Positions 34,091-43,060 of a DNA stretch of 64,000 nucleotides are shown here, in pieces. Numbering within the stretch: the first letter of the stretch is position 1; every line of letters begins with the position of its first letter. The translations under genes and the position numbers were made by a program. The notes under the pieces were generated by a model that worked only from the letters and a program-made list of their open reading frames with translations, did not search any database and was not told the origin of the DNA. The DNA is taken from assembly GCF_000952855.1 (NCBI RefSeq), contig NZ_JSVU01000003.1, positions 248,001-312,000 of the forward strand, read 5' to 3'. The DNA comes from Aequorivita vladivostokensis. GTDB lineage: Bacteria > Bacteroidota > Bacteroidia > Flavobacteriales > Flavobacteriaceae.

Positions 34091-34942
34091 TTAGTTTCTG
34101 GTATCGTGGAGTGCTAGGATGGGTACTTTGGAGTGGACGCCGAGACTTTTAACCAACGGATTTGAAAAAACACTGCCAAAGAACCAATGCTTTCTGTTCA
34201 CAAAAGCTATCATCCCGCTATCTTGCTGGTCTGCGAAGGACAGCACGCCCTCCTTTACGCCCTTATGTTCAAGCCAGTGGTAGGTATATTTTACTTCGCT
34301 GAAATGGTTTTCCAATTCCTTCCGATTGTTCCTTTGCCTTTCCGAAAGGTCCTTCTCCTTGCCAATGTGCAGGATTTGGATTTGTGAATTTCCGAGCTGC
34401 GCAATCTTCACAAAGGTTTTCATTTCCCGCTCGTTAAAATGGGTCTTAAAGTTGGTAGGGAAAACGATGCTGCCTATCTTTTTATAGGAAACATTGGCGG
34501 GCACGGCAAGTACGGCACAGCCTCTGATGTTTTCCATTACGTTTACGGAGTTTCGGCCGTAGGCTACCTTCGTATCGTCTGTTATACCGCGGGTTCCCAT
34601 AACTATAAGGTCTATTTTATCGCGCATTACCTTTTCTTCCAACAACTCGATAAGGGTTCCAAATTTGTGGTCGAAATAAACGGTATGTTTCGGATTGTCT
34701 GCCAGTAAGCCCACCTTCTTTTTCAACCATTCCATTCTTTCGCCCGAAAGCCTTGCCGCCCTATCATAATCAGCCGGTTCGGGTTCAGGAAACAACACGT
34801 TGCCCTTGGCCGAACGCGCTAAAAAATAGGAATGGAAAATGTGAAACGTACAATCTTCCTCCGCAAAAAGCTCGAACGCATAAACAATGGCATTGAAGGC
34901 ACTTTTTGAATAATCGGTAGGGATTAAAACTTGCTTTTGCAT
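34091..34942 (-). CDS. Two-domain universal stress protein
   Basis: A 283-residue Usp from ATG at 34942 (MQKQVLIPTDYSKSAFNAIV); the two codons upstream give only a TTG start. The ATP motif in domain 1 is GTRGITDDTKVAYGRN, with Arg in place of the usual Ser/Thr. The C-terminal domain has HKGVKEGVLSFADQQDSGM. Fourth Usp of the operon, just before the ATP-cone nuclease. Confidence 0.88.
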   Translation of the reverse strand: MQKQVLIPTDYSKSAFNAIVYAFELFAEEDCTFHIFHSYFLARSAKGNVLFPEPEPADYDRAARLSGERMEWLKKKVGLLADNPKHTVYFDHKFGTLIELLEEKVMRDKIDLIVMGTRGITDDTKVAYGRNSVNVMENIRGCAVLAVPANVSYKKIGSIVFPTNFKTHFNEREMKTFVKIAQLGNSQIQILHIGKEKDLSERQRNNRKELENHFSEVKYTYHWLEHKGVKEGVLSFADQQDSGMIAFVNRKHWFFGSVFSNPLVKSLGVHSKVPILALHDTRN

Positions 34943-34986
34943 AACCAACTTTTTTGTTTTGATTCACATAAAATTTTTATAAGGAC

Positions 34987-35838
34987 TCAATTTCTCAAAT
35001 CGTGCATCGCCAGCAACGGTACATTGGCGTGCTTTCCGAGTTCTTTGACCATGGGGTTGGAAAAAACACTCCCAAAGAAATTGTGCTTTTTGTTCACAAT
35101 GGCAATCATCTCGCTCTGTCGGCTCTGTACAAAACAGCGCACCCCGTCATTTATGTCAACGTCGTAGAGCGTATGGTGGGTAAAACTGGCGGCTTCCAAA
35201 ATTTTCTCCAGCAACGCCTTATTTTCCTGCTGTGCTCTGGTCAAGCCTTTATTGTTCTGAATATGTAAGATACGGATTGGGGAATTGGTACAGCGCGAAA
35301 TATCTACCAAAGTGGTCAGTTCCCTTTCTTTATAGTGCGTTCTGAAACTTGTGGGGAAAACAATTTCATTCGGGTCCTTGAACAAAACATTTGAAGGAAT
35401 GGCGAGCACCGGGCAATTCCTGATTTTTTCCATCGCATTTACTGCATTGCTGCCCAAAATCACGGTTTTATTGTCCGTTTCGCCCTGGGTTCCCATAATT
35501 ACAAGTTCTATATCCTGCTTTTCAACCGTTTTCTTCATTACGTCGAAAAAGGAACCGAATTCACTTAAATAATGAAAGCTATGGCTGTCATTTTCTTCGT
35601 AAAAACCCATTTGCACCTTTAGTTTCTCCATGTTTTTCTCCGAAGCTTCCCGAACTTTTTGCAGGGCTTCTTCCGTAGGCTCTGGGCTCAAAAGGTTCTC
35701 TTTTGAATACCCGGAAAGATAATAGGTGTGCAGCAGAAAAAATTCCGTAGGTTCCCTTTTATAGAGCTCCATGGCATATTTTATGGCGTTCCAGGCGTTT
35801 CTTGAAAAATCTGTGGGAATCAATATTCGCTTTTTCAT
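34987..35838 (-). CDS. Two-domain universal stress protein
   Basis: A 283-residue Usp starting MKKRILIPTDFSRNAWNAIK. The ATP-binding motif GTQGETDNKTVILGSN fits G-x2-G-x9-G-S. The second domain keeps the HNFFGSVFSNPMVKELGKHA end seen also in its downstream neighbour, so these two genes look like a recent tandem duplication. A spacer of 44 bases precedes the next Usp. Confidence 0.9.
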   Translation of the reverse strand: MKKRILIPTDFSRNAWNAIKYAMELYKREPTEFFLLHTYYLSGYSKENLLSPEPTEEALQKVREASEKNMEKLKVQMGFYEENDSHSFHYLSEFGSFFDVMKKTVEKQDIELVIMGTQGETDNKTVILGSNAVNAMEKIRNCPVLAIPSNVLFKDPNEIVFPTSFRTHYKERELTTLVDISRCTNSPIRILHIQNNKGLTRAQQENKALLEKILEAASFTHHTLYDVDINDGVRCFVQSRQSEMIAIVNKKHNFFGSVFSNPMVKELGKHANVPLLAMHDLRN

Positions 35839-35849
35839 CTTCTGAAATT

Positions 35850-36698
35850 TTAATTCTTAATAGGAATTACCAAAGTAGGCGTATGGGTATGCTTCCCTAC
35901 CCTACTTACCACGGGCTCCCTAAAAAGTTGCTTAAGGAAAGCATGCTTGTGGTACACAAGGGCCAGTAAATCCATATTTCGTCCATCAATAAAGTTATGA
36001 AGGGTTTTTGAGATATTTTCCTTTTTCGGAATAAAATGGAACTCGGTATCATATTCCGTAAGGTCATTTTTATAATGTTCCAGATTTTGCTGTTGCAGCA
36101 CGTCCAAATCGCCTTCCGCACCTACGTGGACCACGTGCAAATTTGAATTGTACTGTCGCACCAACCGAACGATGGGCCGCAGTTTTGAAAGTTGGTAGAA
36201 ATCGTTAAAATCCGTTGCAAACGCAATGTTTGTGGGAATTACGTAATCAACTTCGCGCGGAACAATGAGCAACGGGCAACCTTCCAACGATTTAGTGATT
36301 TTAACCGTCGTGCTCCCCACAAGTACGTCCTCGGCACCCGTGCGGCCCTTGCTGCCCATAACCACGAGGTCTATTCCTTCGGTGGCAACCAATTTATTGA
36401 TGGTTTTTGACAGGGTTGCCGGCGTGGAAATCACTTCAAATTTGTGTGCAACCTTGGAAGAATCCAGTGTTATTTGATGCACCAATTGCTGGCCGTCCTC
36501 ATCAGATTGTCGGTACAATTTTTCAATTATATTTTCTGAACGGCCAATATCCACACGGCTCGTTAGCTTCCCCACTTCTTCCCCAAAAGAATGGAGAATG
36601 GTTATTTGCAGTGCTTCATCGCTAAAAAGTTTTGTGGCATAAAACAAGGCCGCATAGGCGTTTTTGGAGAAATCGGTTGGAACGAGGATTTTTTTCAT
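35850..36698 (-). CDS. Two-domain universal stress protein
   Basis: A 282-residue Usp from ATG at 36698 (MKKILVPTDFSKNAYAALFY). Domain 1 has GSKGRTGAEDVLVGST, a complete ATP motif; the second domain ends VVSRVGKHTHTPTLVIP. It is 11 bases upstream of the next Usp gene and follows the first by about 22 bases. Confidence 0.9.
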   Translation of the reverse strand: MKKILVPTDFSKNAYAALFYATKLFSDEALQITILHSFGEEVGKLTSRVDIGRSENIIEKLYRQSDEDGQQLVHQITLDSSKVAHKFEVISTPATLSKTINKLVATEGIDLVVMGSKGRTGAEDVLVGSTTVKITKSLEGCPLLIVPREVDYVIPTNIAFATDFNDFYQLSKLRPIVRLVRQYNSNLHVVHVGAEGDLDVLQQQNLEHYKNDLTEYDTEFHFIPKKENISKTLHNFIDGRNMDLLALVYHKHAFLKQLFREPVVSRVGKHTHTPTLVIPIKN

Positions 36699-36720
36699 TT
36701 TCAATATGTAATTAAAAGGT

Positions 36721-37566
36721 TTATCTCGGTAAATTTTGAAGTACTAAAAAGGGAATGTCAATTTTCAACCCAATCTTTTCAATGGTTGACTGGTAGAGTA
36801 TGTTTTCCAGATAGGAATGGCGCGTATTGACCATCACCAGCATATCTATGGGGTTTTCAATTATGAAAGTGTTAATGGCCTTGGTAACATTTGTCCCGCC
36901 TTTTTGATGGAAATTTATTTGGTTGTCGCAGAAAGCCGCTTCCAAAAAATTCCTGTTATCCTGCTGTCGCAAGGAAAGGGTTGGAAATTTTGAAACGTAG
37001 AGAAAATCTACTTTGGTAGCGAAGCATTTGGCAATGGTGCTCACCAGTTTCAGTTCGCGGCGTTTGTAGGGCAACAAATAATCTGTGGGAAACAACAAGT
37101 TTTTAGGATGCACATCGCCATAAACGGCAGGAATGGCGAGCACGGGGCATTTCACATATTTTATTACCTGCAGCGTGTTGCTACCGAAGGTTATTTTTTT
37201 ATCGGCGGTTTCACCTTTGGTGCCCATAACCACCACGTCTATATTCTCCTTTTCTACCCAATCGTTTACCGAATCCACCAACAGGCCAAATTCGGCTATG
37301 GTATGCAAGGTATGTTTTGGATTTGGGGAAAAGCTGAGAATCTGTTTTCGGGTTTCCTCAAGATTTTCCTTTGCTTTTTGAAGCGCCTTTTCCTGCAATT
37401 CCTCAAAAACAGCATCGGCCAAGCGGGCTTTGTCCTCATACACCGAATCGGAAAAAGCGTGGAGCAAATATATCTCGGTGGGGCCGTGCTTAAATAGCTC
37501 AGTAGCGTATTTAATGGCGTTCATTGCATTGTCCGAAAAGTCTGTGGGAATCAATATTTTTCGCAT
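36721..37566 (-). CDS. Two-domain universal stress protein, first gene of Usp operon
   Basis: A 281-residue Usp from ATG at 37566 (MRKILIPTDFSDNAMNAIKY). The open frame to 37635 crosses the promoter and is not used. The ATP motif is GTKGETADKKITFGSN. The Fnr-type box lies 57 bases upstream with a -7 element between, so this promoter probably drives six genes down to the MBL hydrolase at 31867. Confidence 0.9.
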   Translation of the reverse strand: MRKILIPTDFSDNAMNAIKYATELFKHGPTEIYLLHAFSDSVYEDKARLADAVFEELQEKALQKAKENLEETRKQILSFSPNPKHTLHTIAEFGLLVDSVNDWVEKENIDVVVMGTKGETADKKITFGSNTLQVIKYVKCPVLAIPAVYGDVHPKNLLFPTDYLLPYKRRELKLVSTIAKCFATKVDFLYVSKFPTLSLRQQDNRNFLEAAFCDNQINFHQKGGTNVTKAINTFIIENPIDMLVMVNTRHSYLENILYQSTIEKIGLKIDIPFLVLQNLPR

Positions 37567-37622
37567 GGTGGTCTGTTTTTGAATGATTACGTAAATATAA
37601 CCATTACAGTACAGTAAAACTA

Positions 37623-37634
37623 TGATAAATATCA
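37623..37634 (-). promoter_or_regulatory. Fnr-type box of the Usp-nuclease-MBL operon
   Basis: TGATAAATATCA, a perfect TGAT-N4-ATCA palindrome. TATATTTA (37599-37592) follows 23 bases later on the minus strand, one mismatch from TAnnTTTG. Confidence 0.7.
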
Positions 37635-37708
37635 ATCAACAGCCTGATTTTTAAGGAATCCTTAAGAGGGCGCAAGCCATTTATTTCGTAATTTAAAACT
37701 AAAAGGCT

Positions 37709-37933
37709 ATGAAACTTTCCGCTATCACATATCTCGTACTAACCACATTCGTGCTCGTTACGGTCGCAATTTTTGCGGCTATGGATTTTCCGTTCGGGTG
37801 GGTATTTTATTTGACCGTTTTGGGCCAAGCGCTTTTAATATTCTCGGTCTTTAAGGTTTTAAGAGACAGCTATACCACCGATAAGACCTTTAAGGATTTT
37901 TATGAAGACCATCCTATTGGCCAAGAGGAATGA
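37709..37933 (+). CDS. Small membrane protein of unknown function
   Basis: A 74-residue protein with two predicted helices (about 5-28 and 32-50; KLSAITYLVLTTFVLVTVAI and FPFGWVFYLTVLGQALLIFS) and a charged tail (DSYTTDKTFKDFYEDHPIGQ). The only plus-strand gene inside the Usp block. No family recognised. Its length and the good match of its start to the usual spacing make it a likely real gene. Confidence 0.6.
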   Translation: MKLSAITYLVLTTFVLVTVAIFAAMDFPFGWVFYLTVLGQALLIFSVFKVLRDSYTTDKTFKDFYEDHPIGQEE

Positions 37934-37968
37934 TTTGGTATTCAGTATTTTGAATTTTGAATTTCAAC

Positions 37969-38808
37969 TCACTCATGGAGCACCAAAAAAGGCACATTCA
38001 CCGAATAGTTCATCGATTTTACGGCAGGCCGCAATAGTAACCGCTGGATAAGGTTTAAGTTTTTTGCCACGATGGAAACAAGACTGATGTCCCAAGTCTC
38101 CACAAAATCCTGTATGCCTATTTCCAAGTCTTTATTTTCCACAAAATGGAAACTGTGCTTTTTATCCTTAAAAAAATAATGTAAAAACCCCTTGTTGTCG
38201 GTCTGTGCGGCGGTAAGCCCCGTATTTTGGGCTTTTATATGAAGCACCCTAAGCGGCGAACGATGCAGGTCCAACGTCTCCGAAAGTCTGGTGATTATTT
38301 TGTTGCGATAAATGCAGTTGTAATCGGTTAAAAAGGCGATGTTCTTAACGCCGTTAAACTTGGCGTTTTCGGGAATAACGAGAATGGGACATTTCACTTT
38401 GGTAATCACATCGCAGGTATTGCTGCCCATTTCCCCGCCATTAATTTTAGTAGTTCCCTTGGTGCCCATCAAAATATAATCGATTTCCTTTTCAATTACA
38501 TTTTTTCTAATGGCCTCTACCAAGTTAAGGCTTTCGTGAAGGGGGAAAAAGCTATGGGCTGGATTTTGGGAACGGATTTGGAATTTCCTTATTTCTTCCC
38601 GCAACGTGGCAGAAGTGCTTTGAACCGTCTGCATTTCAGCATCAAAGTCAGAAAAGAGCTCCTGTTCCTCTTCCTTAGTACTTGTATGTGTGTGCGAAAC
38701 ATGAAGGATATAAAAATTCACCGCAACATCGGAAAAATATGCAAGTGCATACGCAATGGCGTTCTGTGCATTTTCTGAAAAATCCGTCGGGATTAGTATA
38801 TTTATCAT
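37969..38808 (-). CDS. Two-domain universal stress protein
   Basis: A 279-residue Usp starting MINILIPTDFSENAQNAIAY. The ATP motif is GTKGTTKINGGEMGSN. It is separately transcribed: its own Fnr-type box lies 51 bases upstream with a perfect -7 element. It sits between the small membrane protein and the receiver-Crp regulator gene, whose stop is 88 bases upstream. Confidence 0.9.
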   Translation of the reverse strand: MINILIPTDFSENAQNAIAYALAYFSDVAVNFYILHVSHTHTSTKEEEQELFSDFDAEMQTVQSTSATLREEIRKFQIRSQNPAHSFFPLHESLNLVEAIRKNVIEKEIDYILMGTKGTTKINGGEMGSNTCDVITKVKCPILVIPENAKFNGVKNIAFLTDYNCIYRNKIITRLSETLDLHRSPLRVLHIKAQNTGLTAAQTDNKGFLHYFFKDKKHSFHFVENKDLEIGIQDFVETWDISLVSIVAKNLNLIQRLLLRPAVKSMNYSVNVPFLVLHE

Positions 38809-38858
38809 AGCATCATAATCTTACCGACAAAAATATCTTTATGGGTCGGGACAGAAAA

Positions 38859-38870
38859 TGATAAAAATCA
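38859..38870 (-). promoter_or_regulatory. Fnr-type box of the solo usp gene
   Basis: TGATAAAAATCA with a perfect -7 element TATTTTTG (38835-38828) exactly 23 bases downstream. Confidence 0.7.
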
Positions 38871-38896
38871 GCTTTGGGAAAAAAGAGCTCGGAGTC

Positions 38897-39949
38897 TCAA
38901 TCTATATCGCGCAGACTTTCCAAATCTACAATGCGGATGTCGCGGCCCTCAATTTCAATGATGCCATCTTTCTTAAAATCTGAAAGGGTCCTGATAAGGC
39001 TTTCCGTAGCAATCCCGGCAGTAGTAGCGAGGTCGTTCCTTGAAATTCGGAGCGGCGCCTCGGGCTTTTTATCCATAATCTCCACAAATTGAAGAATGGT
39101 GCTCGCCGTCTTTTTCCGGACTGAACTGTAGGCCATTTTAACCAATTGCTGCTTTATCTCGGAAAGGTTATCGGTTAAAAGGTTCATCAATTCCAAGGAA
39201 ACATCTTGACTTTTCTTGAGAATATCGCGCACATAGGTTTTTGAAATTCCCACAACCTCCGTTTCTTCCACGGCTGTGGCGGTCTCGTTATAGGGAATGT
39301 TATCGTCAAAGGAAGTGAAGCCTAAAAAGTCATCGGCTTTGTAGAGTCCCGTAATAAGTTCCTTTGCATTGGCATCCATCGTATGTGTTTTTACTACGCC
39401 TTTCAAAATTAGGAACATACTGTTTGAGTGGTCGCCTTTTCGGTAAATTGTTTCGCCTTTTTTATAGTTGGACACTTCGCCTTCATCACAAAAAAAGTTC
39501 TTTAGCTGATTCAGGTTTTGGGGGTTTTCGTCGTCCTCGGCATTGTCCCTTTGCTTATTGCTTTCGCGCATGGCCAGAATACTTGCCTTGGCCAACCTGC
39601 TTTCAATGGCGCTCAGCAATTCCTGCTCGTCAAAGGGTTTGGTGAGGTAATCGTCCGCGCCCATGTCCATGCCCTTGCGTATTTCCTTATGCTCCGTTTT
39701 TGCGGATAGAAAGATAAAGGGAATATGTTTCGTTTTTTCTTCCAAAGCAACACTCTCAAGTACGCCGTAGCCATCAATTTCCGGCATCATTATGTCGCAA
39801 ATAATAATGTTCGGGTTTTCGCTTTTAGCCTTTTGAATGCCAATTTTGCCGTTTGGCGCCGTAAAAACCTTGTATCCGGAAAGCTCCAAAAGTTCGGCGG
39901 TGTTTTCTCTTAATGCGGTATCGTCTTCAATAAGAAGTATTGTCTTCAT
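38897..39949 (-). CDS. Receiver-Crp/Fnr hybrid transcriptional regulator
   Basis: A 350-residue regulator from ATG at 39949 (MKTILLIEDDTALRENTAEL); the frame open to 40018 overlaps the kinase gene. Residues about 1-120 are a response-regulator receiver: acidic pair EDD, phospho-acceptor Asp in IIICDIMMPEIDG, FLSAKT and KPFDEQ. Residues about 150-270 are a Crp/Fnr cNMP-type beta-roll (KKGETIYRKGDHSNSMFLIL); residues about 285-345 are the Crp HTH, with recognition helix TESLIRTLSDF retaining the Glu and Arg that read TGA/TCA half-sites in Fnr and Crp. No N-terminal iron-sulfur Cys cluster. It lies 1 base after the kinase and is the best candidate to bind the nine boxes. Confidence 0.88.
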   Translation of the reverse strand: MKTILLIEDDTALRENTAELLELSGYKVFTAPNGKIGIQKAKSENPNIIICDIMMPEIDGYGVLESVALEEKTKHIPFIFLSAKTEHKEIRKGMDMGADDYLTKPFDEQELLSAIESRLAKASILAMRESNKQRDNAEDDENPQNLNQLKNFFCDEGEVSNYKKGETIYRKGDHSNSMFLILKGVVKTHTMDANAKELITGLYKADDFLGFTSFDDNIPYNETATAVEETEVVGISKTYVRDILKKSQDVSLELMNLLTDNLSEIKQQLVKMAYSSVRKKTASTILQFVEIMDKKPEAPLRISRNDLATTAGIATESLIRTLSDFKKDGIIEIEGRDIRIVDLESLRDID

Positions 39950-39950
39950 A

Positions 39951-41186
39951 CTATTCGGTAGTGTTTTTGTTGGGGAAAGTAATGGTAAACGTGCTGCCCT
40001 TGCCCTCCTCGCTTTCAAAGATAATGGTGCCGCCGAGACTTTCCAAGTGGCTTTTCACAATGTTCAGGCCAATGCCGGTGCCTTGGTCCAGCAGCGCATT
40101 TTCAGCCCTAAAATATCTGTTGAAAATATATTTCTGCTCCTTTTCGGGAATGCCCATGCCCTCATCTATAATCTTTATGGTGAGCGCCTCCTTTTCCTTT
40201 ATAACCTCCACATCAATCAAGGTATGCGCAGGCGAATATTTTATGGCGTTGTTTATAAGATTGGTAAGCGATAGCTCAAGGATTTTTTCATCAAAATTAA
40301 CCGAGATATCGTCAATATTCTGTGGGTAATTTATGCGCTGGCCTTCCTTTAAGAGCATGTTTGCGTTGTAGATTACCTCGTTCACCACTTTGCTCAGCGG
40401 GAAAGTATCAAATTTATAAGTGGCCTTCCCTGATTCCAGACGTTCAATGGAAAGGAAGTCGTTCAAAATATTATTCAAGTATTTAACCTTACTCTGGATG
40501 GTTTTTAAGTGCTTTTCACGCTTGTCCTGTTGATCGGTTTCGGTGTATTTTCCCGCAAGGGTAGCCGAGGTGAGAATGCCGCTCAATGGGGTTTTAAATT
40601 CGTGGGAAACCAATGACAGGAATTTGGTTTTCAATTCGTTCAGCTACCGCTCCTTGCGCAGTGATTCCAGAATTTTGTATTCCGCCTCCTTGCGTTTGGC
40701 CACTTCTTCCTTTAGTTCTTTGATGGTCTGTTTCAGTTCCTTTGTGCGGGCCTCAACTTTTTGCTCCAATTGCATGTTGAGCTCAATAATTTCCCGCTCC
40801 TGGCCTTTCCGCACGGAAATATCGGTTACCAGCGCCATCACGTATTTGCTCCCGTAAATCTCAAACGGGTTAAGCCCTGCCTCCACGGGAAAAACGCTGC
40901 CATCTTTGCGCCGTCCGTACAGGTCGCGCCCGTGGCCCATTTGGCGCGGGTCGCTTTTTTCCAGGTATTCTTCCACTTGTTGGGTATGGCTGTGCCTGTA
41001 TTCCCGCGGAATCAACAGATTGATATTCTCGCCCAAAAGCTCTTTGGGGCCATAGCCAAACATGCGGTCGGCAGCCTCATTGGAGGTTACTATTTCCTGC
41101 TTTTCGTTAACGATGACTATGCCTTCGGAAATGGCTTCGGAAAGAATCCTAAAAATATTTCCCTTTTTTTCCTCAAATACTTTCAC
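39951..41186 (-). pseudogene. FixL-like PAS histidine kinase interrupted by in-frame TAG
   Basis: GTG start at 41186; one continuous frame of 412 codons with a single TAG at 40646-40644. Before the stop: a PAS domain (about 9-115) with IPREYRHSHTQQVEEYLEKS and DPRQMGHGRDLYGRRKDG, and a coiled coil (ELNMQLEQKVEARTKELKQT) ending LRKER. After it: LNELKTKFLSLVSHEFKTPL (phospho-acceptor His), LTNLINNAIKYSP (N box), IIDEGMGIPEKE and GTGIGLNIVKSHL. CAG to TAG is the simplest change (ERQLNELK is usual). H67 and R87 match the FixL heme ligand H200 and O2-contact R220 in spacing (20). No membrane helix. The catalytic half could start from TTG at 40634, but without a sensor. Confidence 0.8.
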
Positions 41187-41224
41187 GACGCTAAAATACG
41201 CAAATTAAACAGTTTTGGAATAAC

Positions 41225-41236
41225 TGATTTATATCA
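41225..41236 (+). promoter_or_regulatory. Fnr-type box of the TerB-like gene
   Basis: TGATTTATATCA; on the plus strand TATTTTTA (41260-41267) follows 23 bases later, leading into the gene at 41300. On the minus strand, toward the kinase gene, no -7 element is found at this spacing. Confidence 0.6.
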
Positions 41237-41299
41237 TAGATTAATACAGCTTGGTCTTCTATTTTTACCCTCTAAAACAACCTTGAAAAATTTAATCCT

Positions 41300-41704
41300 A
41301 TGGGAACCATGGAGAAGCCACAACTGCTTTTTTACCAAAAAATGGGCGAGCTGTTTTATGCCATAGCCGCCGCCGACAAAGTGGTACGGAAGACTGAATA
41401 CGATATGTTGAAGAAAATCGTTTCCGAGCAATGGAAAGACCTCGACGATTATGAAGACCCCTTCCATACCGATGCCGCCTACCAAATAGAAGTGGTCTTT
41501 GACTGGTTCGATTATGAACAATTGGACGCCAACGACTGCTTTGACAGCTTTGCCGATTATAAAAAGGACAATCCACAACTCTTTACCGACGAGCGGAAAA
41601 AACTGATCTGGAAAACGGCCAACGCCATTGCGGGCTCGTTCGCTGGGAAGAACAAAAGCGAATTGATCATGCTCGCCAAATTGAAAAACTTGCTGAGCCA
41701 GTAA
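41300..41704 (+). CDS. TerB-like protein
   Basis: A 134-residue helical cytoplasmic protein with a TerB-like pattern: FYQKMGELFYAIAAADKVVR, YDMLKKIVSEQW and NAIAGSFAGKNKSELIMLAK. TerB domains bind divalent metal through paired acidic residues; the DLDDYEDPF and DWFDYEQLDANDC stretches supply many here. The gene has its own Fnr-type promoter. A role in stress is inferred; it is not a complete tellurite-resistance locus. Confidence 0.65.
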   Translation: MGTMEKPQLLFYQKMGELFYAIAAADKVVRKTEYDMLKKIVSEQWKDLDDYEDPFHTDAAYQIEVVFDWFDYEQLDANDCFDSFADYKKDNPQLFTDERKKLIWKTANAIAGSFAGKNKSELIMLAKLKNLLSQ

Positions 41705-41775
41705 TCCTAAAAATTTCCTGCCTGTTTTCGGTATAAAAAAGGTTTGCGTATTTTTAAACGATAAATCGAATTAAA

Positions 41776-42639
41776 ATGAAAAACCTACTGCCCTATCTCT
41801 TGCTCATCCTTTTTTTTGGGTGTAAAAACGATCCCAAAAAAGAGGAACCGCACAATGATACCGACTCAATTGAGGAAATAACGGATTCCCTAAAAGTTTC
41901 CGACAAAAACCTGGAAAATCAGCAACAGACCCTTATTCTAAAGCGCAGGGAACTTTTGGAAAAAACAGATTCGCGCGCCGAAATGGAAAATCTTTTGATT
42001 TCCAAATCGTTCAAAAAGCAGGGCGACCATTATCTTTTGGATTTTAAGTACCCCTACCTCAACGAGAAAATCAAACCGCAGTTTGAAAATTTCAACGAAT
42101 ACATCAGCAAATATTATCTGGATGCCAAAGGTGTCGAGAAACAGATTTTAGAGGAAAAGCGGCTCTGCGATTCCTTGGGAATTCCCAAACAGAACGAATT
42201 GCGGAAGGTTGACTACAAAATATACAACCTCAACGACCGGCTCATCAGCGTGCTTTTTTACAAAGAAAACCACTACACAGGTGCCGCCCACGCGGCCTAT
42301 ACGTTTGAGACCATGAATTTTGATCTGGAAAGGGCGGTATTTATGAATTATGAGGATTTTTTCAACAATGGTTCCGAGGAAGAATTGCGCGAGATTTTAA
42401 ATACGCTTTTAAAGGAAAAAATCAATTCCGGCGAAATGTACTACGATTGCTGGGCCATTTCCGCAGATGATTTCTTCGATGCAAAAAACAATTTTGTAAT
42501 CAACGACGATGTAGTAGAGTTCTATTTTGACGACTGCGTAATCTGCCCCTCCTATACGGGAACCTATTCCATCCAGATTCCGATGGAAATGCTGATGCCC
42601 GTTTTGCGGAAGTATAAAAAGAATCCTTTGATTGGTTGA
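41776..42639 (+). CDS. DUF3298/DUF4163-type lipoprotein
   Basis: A 287-residue lipoprotein (MKNLLPYLLLILFFGC). An acidic linker is followed by a domain with NFNEYISKYYLDAKGVEKQI and YKENHYTGAAHAAYTFETMN, then LLKEKINSGEMYYDCWAISA, as in the DUF4163-DUF3298 pair found in PdaC and in many Bacteroidota lipoproteins. No deacetylase domain is present. Function unknown; perhaps cell-envelope stress or glycan binding. Confidence 0.75.
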   Translation: MKNLLPYLLLILFFGCKNDPKKEEPHNDTDSIEEITDSLKVSDKNLENQQQTLILKRRELLEKTDSRAEMENLLISKSFKKQGDHYLLDFKYPYLNEKIKPQFENFNEYISKYYLDAKGVEKQILEEKRLCDSLGIPKQNELRKVDYKIYNLNDRLISVLFYKENHYTGAAHAAYTFETMNFDLERAVFMNYEDFFNNGSEEELREILNTLLKEKINSGEMYYDCWAISADDFFDAKNNFVINDDVVEFYFDDCVICPSYTGTYSIQIPMEMLMPVLRKYKKNPLIG

Positions 42640-42671
42640 TTTATAAGAAGAAAGAAAAAAGAGGAAAGATA

Positions 42672-42742
42672 CCCCAGCCCTAAAGGGAGCTCTCTAAGCT
42701 CCATAAAATAGAGCCGGCTATGCTCCCCTTTAGGGACTGGGG
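42672..42742. repeat. Long GC-rich inverted repeat (dispersed palindrome)
   Basis: CCCCAGCCCTAAAGGGAGC (42672-42690) pairs with GCTCCCCTTTAGGGACTGGGG (42722-42742) apart from small bulges; the interior holds GAGCTCTC-like and GAGCCGGCT palindromes. It lies between the lipoprotein and thioredoxin genes and belongs to the same family as the palindromes at 29544-29620 and 51152. Confidence 0.75.
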
Positions 42743-42757
42743 ACAAAAACAAATGAT

Positions 42758-43060
42758 ATGAAAAGCAATTTTAAAGACATCATAAATTCGGAAACGCCCG
42801 TGCTTGTCGATTTTTTTGCCGATTGGTGCGGTCCCTGCAAAATGCTGGCGCCCATTCTGAAACAGGTGAAGGATGAATTGGGCGACGACGTAAAAATCGT
42901 AAAAATAGACGTTGACAAAAACCAACCCCTGGCTGCACAATTTCAGGTGCGTGGGGTGCCCACGATGATTCTCTTCAAAAACGGCAAGCAACTTTGGCGA
43001 CAGAGCGGCGTCCTGCAGAAACACGAACTGGTCTCCATCATCAATCAACATAAAAATTGA
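42758..43060 (+). CDS. Thioredoxin
   Basis: A 100-residue thioredoxin with the active site DFFADWCGPCKMLAPIL, the cis-Pro loop RGVPTMILFKNGK and no signal peptide, so cytoplasmic. The length matches classical thioredoxin. Its TGA stop overlaps the ATG of deoC by one base (TGATG), so the two are coupled. It may reduce ribonucleotide reductase or peroxiredoxins. Confidence 0.95.
   Translation: MKSNFKDIINSETPVLVDFFADWCGPCKMLAPILKQVKDELGDDVKIVKIDVDKNQPLAAQFQVRGVPTMILFKNGKQLWRQSGVLQKHELVSIINQHKN

Noticed and set aside
40632-40646. Selenocysteine or pyrrolysine decoding of the kinase stop
   Set aside because: The codon is TAG in a coiled coil, not TGA at a catalytic site; no pyrrolysine genes seen and Gln is the expected residue.
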